From positions 372,001-436,000 of the forward strand of contig JALSJM010000002.1 of assembly GCA_026989355.1 (NCBI GenBank): a DNA stretch of 64,000 nucleotides. The letters run 5' to 3'. The first letter of the stretch is position 1, and each line of letters opens with the position of its first letter. The DNA comes from Paracoccaceae bacterium. Lineage in GTDB: Bacteria > Pseudomonadota > Alphaproteobacteria > Rhodobacterales > Rhodobacteraceae. Both the position numbers and the translations under genes were made by a program. Of the stretch, positions 13,855 through 22,874 are shown in pieces. The notes beneath the pieces are model-generated. The model searched no databases. It had not been told where the DNA came from and was given only the letters and a program-made list of their open reading frames with translations.

Positions 13855-14766
13855 TCAGCCCTGTGGCGGGCCAAGGTGTTGCATGCCCCGTGCCCGGGCC
13901 AGCCTGATCTGTTTCTGGCGTTCGCGAAAGCGCGCCTTGCGAGATTCGTCATGGCTGTCGTGGCACAGGTGGCAGCTCACGCCTTCTTCGTATTCCGGGC
14001 GTTTCCTGTCTTCAGGCAGGATCGGACGGCGACAGGCGTGGCACAGGACATGAGGGCCTTCGCGCAGCCCGTGTTCGATGCTGACGCGCCCGTCGAACAC
14101 GAAACATGCCCCGCTCCACAGGCTTTCTTCCTCGGGCACGTCTTCAAGATATTTCAGGATGCCGCCTTTCAGGTGATAGACGTCCTTGAAGCCCTGCCCC
14201 AGCAGGAAGCTGGTGGATTTTTCGCAGCGAATGCCGCCGGTGCAGAACATGGCGATGCGCTTGTTGTGAAAGCGGTGGCGGTTTGCTTCCCACCATTGCG
14301 GAAATTCTCGAAAACTGGATGTCCGGGGGTTCACCGCCCCTTCGAATGTGCCTATCGATACCTCGTAATCGTTACGGGTGTCGATCACGATCACGTCTTC
14401 GGCGCGGATCAGTTCGTTCCATTCGGCGGGATCAACATAATGGCCGGTGCCTGCGCTCGGATCGACATCGGGCTGCCCCATTGTCACGATTTCACGTTTA
14501 AGGCGCACCTTGATCCGGCCAAAGGGCATTTCGCGGGCCCGGCTTTCCTTGTGTTCCAGATTCCGGCATCCCGGCAGGGTGCGGATATGAGCCAGAAGCA
14601 CCCTGATTCCGTCTTGCGGGCCGGCTACCGTGCCGTTGATTCCCTCACGTGCCAGCAGCAAGGATCCCATGATGCCTTCGCGGCGGCACAGTTCCAGCAA
14701 GGGCCCGCGCAGGGCGGCGGGCTTCTGGAAATGGGTAAAATGATAGAGTGCAGCCACGGTGAACAT
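13855..14766 (-). CDS. trhO: tRNA uridine(34) hydroxylase TrhO (rhodanese-fold)
   Basis: The 303-residue protein matches the TrhO/YceA family. The N-terminal acylphosphatase-like part contains [13 protein letters not shown] rhodanese domain begins near residue 125 ([17 protein letters not shown]) and has the active-site Cys in [13 protein letters not shown] cysteine-rich tail follows with CHACRRP and CHLCHD, probably a metal site. TrhO makes 5-hydroxyuridine at tRNA wobble position 34 with oxygen. It converges on gyrB with only 18 bp between stops and is divergent from pncA. Confidence 0.92.
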   Translation of the reverse strand: MFTVAALYHFTHFQKPAALRGPLLELCRREGIMGSLLLAREGINGTVAGPQDGIRVLLAHIRTLPGCRNLEHKESRAREMPFGRIKVRLKREIVTMGQPDVDPSAGTGHYVDPAEWNELIRAEDVIVIDTRNDYEVSIGTFEGAVNPRTSSFREFPQWWEANRHRFHNKRIAMFCTGGIRCEKSTSFLLGQGFKDVYHLKGGILKYLEDVPEEESLWSGACFVFDGRVSIEHGLREGPHVLCHACRRPILPEDRKRPEYEEGVSCHLCHDSHDESRKARFRERQKQIRLARARGMQHLGPPQG

Positions 14767-14864
14767 GGGGCTGATTTATGCCGCTTGTCGCCACACCGCA
14801 AGGCCCGGGCGTTGACGCGGCCCGCCCACCTGCTTACCCATGAGCCATTGCAGAGAGGAACGCC

Positions 14865-15485
14865 ATGCGAAATGCGGATGAAGCCCTGATCGTGATCGAT
14901 GTGCAAAACGACTTCTGCCCCGGCGGCGCGCTTGCCGTGCCGCAGGGCGATGAGATCGTGCCCGGGATCAATGCGCTGATGAGCACCTTTCCTGCTGTTG
15001 TCCTGACACAAGACTGGCACCCGGCCGATCATTCCTCTTTTGCCTCGAACCATCCGGACAGGCATCCTTTTGAAACGATCCGGATGCCCTACGGGCCTCA
15101 GGTGCTGTGGCCCGATCATTGTGTTCAGGGCAGTGCGGGTGCCGATTTTCACCCCGGCCTTGAGACTGCCCGGGCCGATCTTGTGATCCGCAAGGGTTTT
15201 CGCCCGGCGATCGACAGCTATTCCGCATTCTTCGAGAATGACCACGCAACTCCCACCGGCCTGCATGGATATCTTCAGGATCGCGGTCTGAAACGGCTTG
15301 TGTTCGTCGGTCTGGCCACCGATTTCTGTGTCAGCTATTCGGCGATTGATGCGGCAAGGCTTGGCCATGACGTAACCGTGCGCCTTGATCTTGCGCGCGC
15401 CATCGATCTTGAAGGATCGCTGGCCGCGGCCATCGCGGCCATGAAGGCAGCCGGAGTATGCCTTGAGGGGCTGGATGATGGTTGA
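14865..15485 (+). CDS. pncA: Nicotinamidase (bifunctional nicotinamidase/pyrazinamidase)
   Basis: The 206-residue isochorismatase-fold enzyme has the catalytic triad in sight. Asp is in [14 protein letters not shown] near residue 10, the metal-binding [14 protein letters not shown] lies near 50, Lys is in VIRKGF near 107 and the nucleophilic Cys in [15 protein letters not shown] near 150. It deamidates nicotinamide to nicotinate, which the next gene product uses. The ribosome-binding site AGAGAGGA stands about seven bases before the ATG. It overlaps pncB by eight bases, so the two are translationally coupled in an NAD salvage operon. Confidence 0.94.
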   Translation: MRNADEALIVIDVQNDFCPGGALAVPQGDEIVPGINALMSTFPAVVLTQDWHPADHSSFASNHPDRHPFETIRMPYGPQVLWPDHCVQGSAGADFHPGLETARADLVIRKGFRPAIDSYSAFFENDHATPTGLHGYLQDRGLKRLVFVGLATDFCVSYSAIDAARLGHDVTVRLDLARAIDLEGSLAAAIAAMKAAGVCLEGLDDG

Positions 15486-16776
15486 TATCGCCACCCGTGT
15501 CTGGAATCACAAGTGGAAGATTGATCCGATCGTTCGGTCTCTGATCGATACCGATTTCTATAAGCTCCTGATGTGTCAGTCGGTCTTTCGCAACAAACCC
15601 GGTACCGAAGTGACCTTCAAGGTGATCAACCGCAGCAGGCATATTCGCCTGGCAGAACTGATCGATAAGTCCGAACTGTGCGAACAGCTTGATTACGCTC
15701 GCACCATCCGTTTGGCTCGCGGCGAAAGCACCTGGCTCAGGGGCAACATGTTTTATGGAAAGCGGCAGATGTTTCGCCCCGATTTCATGGAATGGCTGGA
15801 AGGTTACCGCTTGCCGCCATACGAGCTGAACCAGTGCGACGGCCAGTATGAACTGACCTTCACCGGAAAGTGGCACGAAGTGATGCTGTGGGAAGTTCCC
15901 GCACTTGCGATTCTTACCGAACTTCGCTCGCGCGTGGTGCTGCATGAAATGGGGCGTTTCGAACTCCAGGTGCTCTATGCGCGGGCCATGTCGAAACTGT
16001 GGGAAAAGATCGAGCAATTGCGTTCGCTTGAAGGCTTGCGCATTGCCGATTTCGGCACCCGTCGTCGCCACAGCTTCCTGTGGCAGGACTGGTGCGTGCA
16101 GGCGATGCAGGAGGGTCTTGGCGAAAAGAAATTTGTTGGCACTTCGAATTGCCTGATCGCCATGCGCCGCGATATCGAGGCAATCGGCACCAACGCCCAT
16201 GAACTGCCCATGGTCTATGCCGCGCTGGCCGCGGATGATGACGAAGAGCTTGCTCGCGCGCCCTACAAGGTACTGGAAGACTGGCAGGAAGAACATGAGG
16301 GCAACCTGCGCATCATCCTGCCTGATACCTTCGGAACGAAGCCGTTTCTGAAAAACGCACCCGACTGGCTTGCCAGCTGGACGGGTATCCGCATCGACAG
16401 CGGCGATCCGGCAGAAGGTGCCGAAACCGCGATTGCCTGGTGGAAGGCACAGGGGGAAGATCCCAGACAGAAGCTGGTAATCTTTTCCGACGGTCTGGAT
16501 GCCGACAGGATCATCGCACTTCACAAGCGCTTTCGCGATCGAGTAAAGGTTTCCTTCGGTTGGGGCACATTGCTGACCAACGATTTTCGCGGGCTGGTGC
16601 CGGGTGATCGGCTGGCGCCGTTTTCACTGGTGTGCAAGGCGGTTTCAGCCGATGGGCGGCCAACGGTAAAAATTTCCGACAACCCCAACAAGGCCATGGG
16701 GCCACCGGAAGAGATCGAACGCTACAAGCGTGTGTTCGGTGTGGGCGAGCAGATAGCGCAGGAAGTTCTGGTATAG
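15478..16776 (+). CDS. pncB: Nicotinate phosphoribosyltransferase
   Basis: The 432-residue protein begins [20 protein letters not shown] and contains [17 protein letters not shown] near residue 22 and the motif [17 protein letters not shown] near 190. The phosphate-binding segments [21 protein letters not shown] and [11 protein letters not shown] follow. It converts nicotinate and PRPP to nicotinate mononucleotide. Two adjacent ATGs (15475 and 15478) are possible. The second has the better spacing to GAGGGG. The start lies inside pncA, and the stop meets the oppositely oriented kinase gene three bases away. Confidence 0.94.
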   Translation: MVDIATRVWNHKWKIDPIVRSLIDTDFYKLLMCQSVFRNKPGTEVTFKVINRSRHIRLAELIDKSELCEQLDYARTIRLARGESTWLRGNMFYGKRQMFRPDFMEWLEGYRLPPYELNQCDGQYELTFTGKWHEVMLWEVPALAILTELRSRVVLHEMGRFELQVLYARAMSKLWEKIEQLRSLEGLRIADFGTRRRHSFLWQDWCVQAMQEGLGEKKFVGTSNCLIAMRRDIEAIGTNAHELPMVYAALAADDDEELARAPYKVLEDWQEEHEGNLRIILPDTFGTKPFLKNAPDWLASWTGIRIDSGDPAEGAETAIAWWKAQGEDPRQKLVIFSDGLDADRIIALHKRFRDRVKVSFGWGTLLTNDFRGLVPGDRLAPFSLVCKAVSADGRPTVKISDNPNKAMGPPEEIERYKRVFGVGEQIAQEVLV

Positions 16777-16779
16777 GCT

Positions 16780-17751
16780 CTAATAAAGCCTTTCCCGTTC
16801 CAGATAACGTTGTGCCGCTTCCGTTGCTCTGGCCGCGTAAAGCCGCATCCGATCACTTTCGGGTGGGTAACGGCTGATTGCCCAGCCGCAGGAGGCCAGC
16901 ACACGCAGGGTGGTGAAGGCGTGAAGCAGCGCTTCGTTGTTGCGCGGAAGGGAATGTGCGCCGGCATAGCCATCAAGCAGGGCATCCGACAGGCGTGCGG
17001 CATTTTCCTCTTGCCAGTTCTGCGACATGGCCACGCCCAGTTCATACATTCGCCAGCCGAAAGCACCGTCATCGAAATCGATAAGCACGGTCTGCGTCTT
17101 CGTCACAAGAACATTCTCGCGCAGGGCATCGGCATGAATCAGGCCGAAATCGAGATGGTTTGAAGCAGTCTCTAATATTGCCCGAAGTTGTTTTCGTGCT
17201 GATCCCAGAAGATGGCGTTCTTCAGGCGAAAGCGCCGGGTTTTCCCAAAATCTTCCCCAGAGCGGGGCCTCTCCCAGAAGGCCTTGTGTATCAAGGCGGG
17301 GGCGCTCGAACCATTCCGGCAGGGTCAGCGTATCGCTGAGCAGATGGAGGCGTGCCAAGGCCTTGCCCAAGGCCCGATACAGCCGGAGTTGTTGTGCGGG
17401 AGGCCAGGCAAGGGGCCTGTCACCCGCGCCGAGAGGCACGCCGTCGATCCAGGTTACCAGCGAAGCAATGCGGGGGGCTGGTGCGATCAGATCGCCATGT
17501 CGGGTGGGGATCGGGCGGGGAACGCCGAGCCCTGCTTTGGCCAATCCTTCGGCCCATGTCAGTTCCGAACGGATCGCCTTATTGCTCTGATAGCCGGGAC
17601 GATGCAGGCGCAGGGCTGCGGGCTTGCCGCGGCGGTCGATTACCCGAAACACTGCGTTTTCGCGATGGCTGACAAGATGGGGCTCTTGTTCGGGCAGATC
17701 CCAGAAGGAAAGCGCCGCGTGGGCCAGGGGGATGACCTCGGCCGTTTTCAT
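16780..17751 (-). CDS. APH/choline-kinase-fold phosphotransferase, probable amino-alcohol or hydroxy-amino-acid kinase
   Basis: The 323-residue protein has the aminoglycoside-phosphotransferase fold. An N-lobe has AALRLHRPGYQ. The hinge region is IASLVTWIDGVPL. The catalytic loop HADALRENVLV matches HxDxxxxN, and LIDFDDGAFGW supplies the magnesium-binding Asp. The start overlaps the end of the upstream class III PLP enzyme by 4 bp (ATGA), so the two are translationally coupled. That pairing mirrors hydroxylysine kinase with phosphohydroxylysine phospho-lyase in vertebrates and fused kinase/phospho-lyase proteins in bacteria. The inferred job is to phosphorylate an amino alcohol or hydroxylated amino acid for beta-elimination. 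The substrate is unknown; homoserine-kinase-like or SrkA-like annotation is possible but fits the context less well. Confidence 0.8.
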   Translation of the reverse strand: MKTAEVIPLAHAALSFWDLPEQEPHLVSHRENAVFRVIDRRGKPAALRLHRPGYQSNKAIRSELTWAEGLAKAGLGVPRPIPTRHGDLIAPAPRIASLVTWIDGVPLGAGDRPLAWPPAQQLRLYRALGKALARLHLLSDTLTLPEWFERPRLDTQGLLGEAPLWGRFWENPALSPEERHLLGSARKQLRAILETASNHLDFGLIHADALRENVLVTKTQTVLIDFDDGAFGWRMYELGVAMSQNWQEENAARLSDALLDGYAGAHSLPRNNEALLHAFTTLRVLASCGWAISRYPPESDRMRLYAARATEAAQRYLERERLY

Positions 17752-19028
17752 TGGCGTGACATGACGGTATCAAAGGCAGAGGCCAGTGTCTCGGCCAGAA
17801 GGTCGGCGTTTTCATGCGAAAATACCAGCGGAGGGCGGATTTTCAGAATGTGCGCGTATCGTCCTGTGCTGTGCAAAAGCACACCGCGCCGACGCATTTC
17901 ATTCACTAACATTGCGGAAAGATCCGTTGCCGGGGTATCTTCCCGGATCAGTTCAAGCCCCAGAAACAGCCCGGCGCCGCGCAGATCGGCTATCGCTTCC
18001 TGCCTGTCGGCAATCTCACGCAGCCGCTCCAGCGCATAGGCTCCGACCATGCGAGCGTTTTCCTGCAGGCCCTCGTCTTCGATCACTTTGAACGTGGCCA
18101 TCGCAGCGGCGGCTGCCACCGGATTGCCGCCGAAAGTGTTGAAATAGCGGAATTGCTTCTGAAAGGTTTCAAGGATTTCCGGAGATGTCACCACCCCGGC
18201 TACCGGATAGCCATTTCCCATCGGCTTTCCCAGGGTCACGATGTCGGGAGAGAACCCCAGCCGTTCGTGTCCCCAGAAATGGCTGCCGAGGCGGCCGAAA
18301 CCCGGCTGGACTTCATCGGCAATCACCAGTCCGCCGGCGCGGTGTACTGCCTTTACGGTGCGGTCAAGAAAGCCCCGGGGCAGGGAGGGGAAGCCCTCAT
18401 TTGCGAAATAGGGGCAGAGAATGAGCGCGGCAAAGCCATGGGGCGTATCCTGCAGCTCGGAGATTTTCTTCTCTACCTCTGCGCAAAATGCCTTGGCCTG
18501 ACCGTCAGGGCTGCCGCCCAGGGGAAAGATATTGTCGGGGGCCGGCACCTTGCGCACATGATCGGCGAATCCTCCTATTGGTGTCTTGTGCGCATTCAGT
18601 TGGCTGACTGCAGAGGTGTTGCCGTGATAGGTGTTATCGGTGCCGATCAGGCCGCGCCTTCCGGTAACAGCCTCTGCCATGCGGATTGCCACGTCATTTG
18701 CTTCGGAACCGGTGCAGACCATGATCATGCTGTCAAGCCCTGGTCCGAGGTGTTCAGTCAGGCGTTCGCCGTAGTCGAGGATCAGATCATGTACATAACG
18801 GGTGTGGGTATTGAGCGTTGCTGTCTGCTTCGCGATGGCTTCAGCGACCCGTGGATGACAATGCCCCACATGCGGAACGTTATTGTAGCAATCGAGATAC
18901 GGCCTTCCGGTGCGGTCATAAAGCCATACACCTTCGCCGCGGACCGGTGCGAAGGGTTCATCATAGAAGGTGGTAACATGGCGCCCCAGAAGTCTGCGCC
19001 GGCGCAGGATCAGTTCGGTTTCGCTCAT
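17748..19028 (-). CDS. Class III PLP enzyme, probable phospho-lyase (ETNPPL/PHYKPL-like)
   Basis: The 426-residue protein is a fold-type I, class III aminotransferase relative. PLP phosphate binding is in CTGSEANDVAIRM near residue 110, the cofactor Asp in VIADEVQPGFGRLG near 235 and the Schiff-base Lys in TLGKPMGNGYPVAG near 270. The segment YLDCYNNVPHVGHCHP near 45 closely resembles ethanolamine-phosphate and phosphohydroxylysine phospho-lyases rather than ornithine or GABA transaminases. Those enzymes release phosphate and ammonia to give an aldehyde. Coupling to the kinase gene at 16780-17751 supports this role. A plain transaminase cannot be excluded from sequence alone. It follows arfB with a one-base overlap. 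Confidence 0.82.
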   Translation of the reverse strand: MSETELILRRRRLLGRHVTTFYDEPFAPVRGEGVWLYDRTGRPYLDCYNNVPHVGHCHPRVAEAIAKQTATLNTHTRYVHDLILDYGERLTEHLGPGLDSMIMVCTGSEANDVAIRMAEAVTGRRGLIGTDNTYHGNTSAVSQLNAHKTPIGGFADHVRKVPAPDNIFPLGGSPDGQAKAFCAEVEKKISELQDTPHGFAALILCPYFANEGFPSLPRGFLDRTVKAVHRAGGLVIADEVQPGFGRLGSHFWGHERLGFSPDIVTLGKPMGNGYPVAGVVTSPEILETFQKQFRYFNTFGGNPVAAAAAMATFKVIEDEGLQENARMVGAYALERLREIADRQEAIADLRGAGLFLGLELIREDTPATDLSAMLVNEMRRRGVLLHSTGRYAHILKIRPPLVFSHENADLLAETLASAFDTVMSRQ

Positions 19029-19447
19029 TATTCGCCCCTTATCCGGCCTCGCAGGGCCTTGATCTGCCCGCGCCGCACCTTGCTTTCGATACGCCGGCGT
19101 TTCGAGGCCAGCGTTGGCTGTGTTCTGATCCGCTTTTTGGGTGTGATCAATGCCTTCTCGATCATTTTCCGCAGGCGTTTGCGGGCGATTTCACGATTGC
19201 GCACCTGGCTGCGGGTTTCCTCGGCCCGGATCACGATGGCGCCGTCGGCTGTCCAGCGCCGCCCGGCAATCCGGCGCAGACGGGCCTTGACGACCGGGGG
19301 CAGGTTGGGGCTGCGCGCTGCCTCGAAGCGCAGTTCCACGGCCGATGATACCTTGTTCACGTTCTGTCCGCCCGGCCCCGAGGTGCGGATGAAGCTTTCG
19401 CTCAATTCCTGATCGGCAAGAGTGATATCGTCATTGATCCGCAGCAT
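19028..19447 (-). CDS. arfB: Alternative ribosome-rescue factor / peptidyl-tRNA hydrolase ArfB
   Basis: The 139-residue protein has the release-factor GGQ motif in RTSGPGGQNVNKVSSAVEL near residue 25. It ends in a long basic tail (KKRIRTQPTLASKRRRIESK) of the kind that enters the empty mRNA channel. ArfB hydrolyses peptidyl-tRNA on ribosomes stalled at the 3' end of a message. Length matches YaeJ/ArfB, and it lacks codon-recognition domains, so it is not a true release factor. It heads a three-gene run with the PLP enzyme and kinase (1-bp and 4-bp overlaps), an arrangement without obvious functional logic. Confidence 0.92.
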   Translation of the reverse strand: MLRINDDITLADQELSESFIRTSGPGGQNVNKVSSAVELRFEAARSPNLPPVVKARLRRIAGRRWTADGAIVIRAEETRSQVRNREIARKRLRKMIEKALITPKKRIRTQPTLASKRRRIESKVRRGQIKALRGRIRGE

Positions 19448-19481
19448 GATGCAAGATTAGAGCCTGTGTGCACAAACGGAA

Positions 19482-19510
19482 AGAGCCCCCGCATATGCGG
19501 CGGGGGCTCT
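19482..19510 (-). terminator. Strong hairpin, probable terminator of a short minus-strand transcript
   Basis: A perfect 11-bp stem AGAGCCCCCGC / GCGGGGGCTCT surrounds a 7-base loop. On the minus strand it is followed by a loose T-rich stretch (TTCCGTTT). It lies between arfB and the 18-codon frame at 19586-19642, so it most likely ends that transcript or the queuosine-transporter transcript. Confidence 0.6.
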
Positions 19511-19585
19511 CCTCGAGAATTCGGAGGTGGCAAGCGGGCAAAACAGGATGCCCGGAGCCGGGAGAATGTATAGAGGGGCTGCCCC

Positions 19586-19642
19586 CTAGACACCTGCCCC
19601 GCTCGTGACCTTTACCAACTGCTCCTGTTTCCCAATGACCAT
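19586..19642 (-). CDS. Candidate 18-residue peptide with a very strong ribosome-binding site (possible leader or dual-function RNA)
   Basis: On the minus strand an ATG at 19642 is preceded by AAAGGAGGTGCCA, the strongest Shine-Dalgarno I see in the window. It opens an 18-codon frame, MVIGKQEQLVKVTSGAGV, ending at a TAG. Upstream there is a TTGACA (19704-19699) but no good -10. Downstream are small hairpins (AGGGG-GCAG-CCCCT; CCCG-GCTC-CGGG), a CACCTCC that could pair with the GGAGGTG of its own ribosome-binding site, and the terminator-like hairpin at 19510-19482. The whole unit would be about 190 nt. I recognise no homologue. It could be a translated small protein, a self-regulated leader or a small RNA. 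Confidence 0.45.
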   Translation of the reverse strand: MVIGKQEQLVKVTSGAGV

Positions 19643-19709
19643 TGGCACCTCCTTTCTGATTGTTCCAGACAAGGGCAGCTTGCCACAGATCGGGTTGATG
19701 TCAAAACGT

Positions 19710-20330
19710 TCACGTAACATCCGGTGAAAGCCGTGTAACGATCATGCGAAATGGCACCAGAGCCACAAGTGCCAGGGAAAGCTTCACCAGCCAGTCGGCG
19801 ATGGCGAGCGATACCCACAGCGGCACTTCCGGCCCCATGCCCAGAAGCGGCAAGACCTCGTTGGCCCAGGAAATGTCGTTACCCGGCTCGATGAATGCCA
19901 GCGTTGCGGAAAAGGCGATGGTGAAGAAAATTGCGGTATCGACCGAAGAGCCCACCAGGGTTGAGGCGAAAGGGGCTTTCCACCATGTGCCCTTGCGCAG
20001 GCGATCAAACACCGCAACGTCAAGCAGCTGTGCTGTCAGGAAGGCAAGACCCGAGCCAAGCGCGATCCGCATCGTGACCAGCGGCCCGAATTCGCCCATG
20101 ATCCGGGTGCCGACAAACGAGCATATGATGCCCACGACAAAACCCGAAAATACCACCTTGCGGGCGGCGGCGGAGCCATAGACACGGTTCATCACGTCGG
20201 TTACGAGAAAGGCAAGCGGATAGGTGAAGGCGCCCCAGGTAAGCCATTGGCCGAACAGGAATTGTACAAGGATGTTGCTGGCCACCACGATTGCGGCCAT
20301 GGCAAGAACGCCGGGAAGAATCTTCTGCAT
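19710..20330 (-). CDS. yhhQ: Queuosine precursor transporter (YhhQ/VUT family)
   Basis: The 206-residue membrane protein starts MQKILPGVLAMAAIVVASN and has about six hydrophobic segments. Family motifs include GAFTYPLAFLVTDVMNRVYG near residue 35 and the conserved SSVDTAIFFTIAF near 130. YhhQ-type proteins import queuosine precursors (preQ0/preQ1) for tRNA modification. The frame is open 30 codons further upstream, but the family N-terminus points to the ATG at 20330. No preQ1-I-type aptamer is visible in the 5' region. Confidence 0.88.
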   Translation of the reverse strand: MQKILPGVLAMAAIVVASNILVQFLFGQWLTWGAFTYPLAFLVTDVMNRVYGSAAARKVVFSGFVVGIICSFVGTRIMGEFGPLVTMRIALGSGLAFLTAQLLDVAVFDRLRKGTWWKAPFASTLVGSSVDTAIFFTIAFSATLAFIEPGNDISWANEVLPLLGMGPEVPLWVSLAIADWLVKLSLALVALVPFRMIVTRLSPDVT

Positions 20331-20544
20331 GTGCTTGATCCGTTTTGACAAGGTTGCGGAGACTTGGCCCCGCACGTTGGCGGGGCACGCCCTGTTAGCC
20401 GGCTGGCAGACGCATGGCAAGAGATATTCAACCCAACGGTTTCAGCGGGTGTCATCAGCCCCGACTGTCCGGCTGGCCATGCAAAGGTAGCCGGAGATGG
20501 CAGAATTGCCGAGAACAGTTATCGAAGCGCATGCGCCAGGCACG

Positions 20545-21405
20545 TCAGCGGGCTTTCAGCACTTGGCGGCACTGACGGGGAAGATCATCAAGCGTCAGCT
20601 GCCGGCGTTTTCGTGGCGGTGGCGCATCGGGATCGGGCGGTGGCGGATTCAGGATATCGTTCACCCATTTTTGTGCAGCATCACAGCCATCGCCCGGAGG
20701 GGGTGGTGGTTGATCAAGGCAGTTACGCGCCCCTTTCGGACATCTGAGGCGCACATGGAAATGATAATGATGCCCCCACCAGGGACGGATCTTCCTGAGC
20801 CAGCTGCGGTCCCCTTTCTCGTCCTTGCACATTTGCACCTTGGCGCCCGGGAAGATGAATATTCGTGCAACCCGGGGATCTTGCGCCGCGGTTTTCAGGA
20901 TCTCGTGCTGAAAGCGGCTCCAGCGTTCATTGACAAAGGCTCCCCTGGCGCGCCGCATGGATATGGCTGAAAGATTCTCGCGTTCGGTGCGCGTCAGGTC
21001 AAGGCGCATTGCCGGCATCAGCCATATATCGGCATCAAGCCCGATCTGGTGCGAGCGGTGGCCGCTTTTCATCGGCCCTCCGCGGGGTTGTGACATGTCG
21101 CCGACATATAGTCCCGCAGCTCCCAGAGCGCGGGCCTTGCGGCTCAGATCCTGCACGAAATCCACCATTTCGGGATGTGCCCAGTTGCGGTTGCGCGAAA
21201 GGCGCATGGCCTGCCATGTGGGGCCGCTTTCGGGCAGTTGCACCGCTCCGGCCAGACAGCCTTTTGCATAGGCCCCGACCGGGGCTGGGGGCAGGGGAGC
21301 CGGAGCATCCTTGCTGCCGAACAGTTTGCGCGCTTCGGGTGCGCCGGCGCTTGCTGTCAACGGCAGAATGCACAGTAGCACAGCATGCAGAAAACCACGT
21401 ATCAT
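20545..21405 (-). CDS. mepA: Penicillin-insensitive murein endopeptidase
   Basis: The 286-residue protein starts MIRGFLHAVLLCILPLTASAG, a clear Sec signal peptide cleaved near residue 20. It shows the MepA (LAS, M74) zinc-site motifs: MKSGHRSHQIGLDADIW near residue 115 and WWGHHYHFHVRL near 210. It cleaves D-alanyl-meso-DAP crosslinks in periplasmic peptidoglycan. GGAGAAAG lies just before the ATG at 21405, which decides against an ATG ten codons upstream. The start overlaps the upstream transporter by 4 bp. The C-terminal tail is proline-rich (PPPPPGDG, PPPPDPDAPPP). Confidence 0.92.
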   Translation of the reverse strand: MIRGFLHAVLLCILPLTASAGAPEARKLFGSKDAPAPLPPAPVGAYAKGCLAGAVQLPESGPTWQAMRLSRNRNWAHPEMVDFVQDLSRKARALGAAGLYVGDMSQPRGGPMKSGHRSHQIGLDADIWLMPAMRLDLTRTERENLSAISMRRARGAFVNERWSRFQHEILKTAAQDPRVARIFIFPGAKVQMCKDEKGDRSWLRKIRPWWGHHYHFHVRLRCPKGARNCLDQPPPPPGDGCDAAQKWVNDILNPPPPDPDAPPPRKRRQLTLDDLPRQCRQVLKAR

Positions 21406-22799
21406 GTGGTTCTTTCTCCTTTCGGGTTTACCCATTTGAGCAGGATCAGAGCCAGAACGAACAGCCCGATCACGGGCGAAACGCCAAGACGCGGGCTGTC
21501 AGTAAGCCAGGTGACCAACCCGATCAGCCCGGGCGCAAGAAAGGCCGTGGCCTTGCCCGAAAGCGCATAAAGGCCGAAGGCTTCGGTGGGGCGATCAGGA
21601 TCGGTATGGCGGACCATCATTGAGCGCGAGGCGGATTGCAATGCGCCCCCCGCCGCGCCGATCGTGGCGCCGAGAATGTAGAACACGATATCGGGCAGGG
21701 CCGAGCCTTCGGACAGGGGGATTCCAAAGAAGCTGTCGCGCGACATGCCGACGATCACGGCGGTAACCGCGATCAGCACCAGCACGTTGAAACGGATCAC
21801 GGGCTTGGGGCCGAAGCGCCTGTCGGCAAAGCCGCCGATCCAGGTGAAGAAGGCCGCGCTGATCGCGCCGATGATGCCGAACACGCCGATATTGGTGATC
21901 GACCAGTTCAGCACCAGTGTCGCATAGACGCCGCCGAAGGCGTAAAGCGCATTGAGCGCATCGCGGTAGAACATCGATGACGCAAGATAGGCGGCCAGGC
22001 TGGTGCGTCTGGCGATTGAAAGAATCGAGCGCCCCAGTTCGCGCAACGCTCCTCTTGCATTGCCCGGTTTCGGTTTTTGCGTATCCTTCACCCGGCGGAA
22101 GAAGGGGATCATGAACAGCAGATACCAAAGTGCTGCAAAGGGCCCGACAAAGCGTGTTCCCTCCTTCATCTCGGGGTTCAGCCCGAAGGCCGGATCAAGG
22201 TCGATCAGTGTCTTGCCGCTGTCCTGTTCCACGAACAGCAGCAACATGATGAACAGTGAAAGAACGCCGCCCGCGTAGCCCAGTGCCATGCCGCTGCCTG
22301 AAATACGCCCCACCTCGTGATCATCGCCAAGATCGGGCAGCATGGCGCTGACAAATATCAGGGAATATTCCGCACCTATCATGGCAATGCCGAAAGCCAG
22401 AAGCGACATCCAGAGAGTGGAACCGTCGGGTATTGTCCACCATAGTGCCCAGGTTCCGCCGACGTAGAGTATGGAAAAGGCAATGATCCAGGGAATTCGC
22501 CGGCCGGTATTATCGGCAAAGGCCCCAAGGATCGGAGCTGTGAAGGCAATGAACAGGCCTGCCATCGTCTGACCTACGGACCAGAGGCTTTGTGCCCGGG
22601 CGTCAGCCACATTTTCGGCAAGCCCCGTGCTCATGAAATAACTGGTGGCCACGGTGGCGAAATAGGGGCCGAACACGAATGTGAGGATCAGCGTGTAAAA
22701 GGGCTGATTGGCCCAGTCGAACATCATCCATCCCCGGATACGGCGGCGCATGGACGTGCTGCCAAGGGTGGTGAGGTGGTCTGCTGCTGCCTGTGTCAT
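21402..22799 (-). CDS. MFS transporter of the UMF1 (Atg22-like) family
   Basis: The 465-residue protein begins with the family hallmark RRIRGWMMFDWANQPFYTLI near residue 20 and has about 12 predicted membrane spans. MFS loop motifs are GAFADNTGRRIPWI after the second span and GGFADRRFGPKPVI in the second half. UMF1 proteins are thought to export amino acids or small metabolites; the substrate is not known. It lies between a thioesterase gene and mepA on the same strand and overlaps mepA by 4 bp, so a three-gene operon is likely. Confidence 0.88.
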   Translation of the reverse strand: MTQAAADHLTTLGSTSMRRRIRGWMMFDWANQPFYTLILTFVFGPYFATVATSYFMSTGLAENVADARAQSLWSVGQTMAGLFIAFTAPILGAFADNTGRRIPWIIAFSILYVGGTWALWWTIPDGSTLWMSLLAFGIAMIGAEYSLIFVSAMLPDLGDDHEVGRISGSGMALGYAGGVLSLFIMLLLFVEQDSGKTLIDLDPAFGLNPEMKEGTRFVGPFAALWYLLFMIPFFRRVKDTQKPKPGNARGALRELGRSILSIARRTSLAAYLASSMFYRDALNALYAFGGVYATLVLNWSITNIGVFGIIGAISAAFFTWIGGFADRRFGPKPVIRFNVLVLIAVTAVIVGMSRDSFFGIPLSEGSALPDIVFYILGATIGAAGGALQSASRSMMVRHTDPDRPTEAFGLYALSGKATAFLAPGLIGLVTWLTDSPRLGVSPVIGLFVLALILLKWVNPKGERTT

Positions 22800-22874
22800 G
22801 CGGTGCTCCGTCCCTGTTCAGGCCTGTTATGGCAGGCAGGACAAGGCTCTTGCAAGAAAAGCGTGCACATTCGC

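Noticed and set aside
20439-20458. CTGATGA followed by GAAAC on the minus strand upstream of the queuosine transporter, resembling a hammerhead ribozyme core
   Set aside because: The eight bases between the two boxes cannot form stem II, and no matching stem III with a cleavage site was found.
20331-20500. Possible preQ1 riboswitch before the queuosine-precursor transporter
   Set aside because: No preQ1-I aptamer pattern (short hairpin followed by an A-rich tail pairing to the loop) is visible; only a GC-rich hairpin is present.
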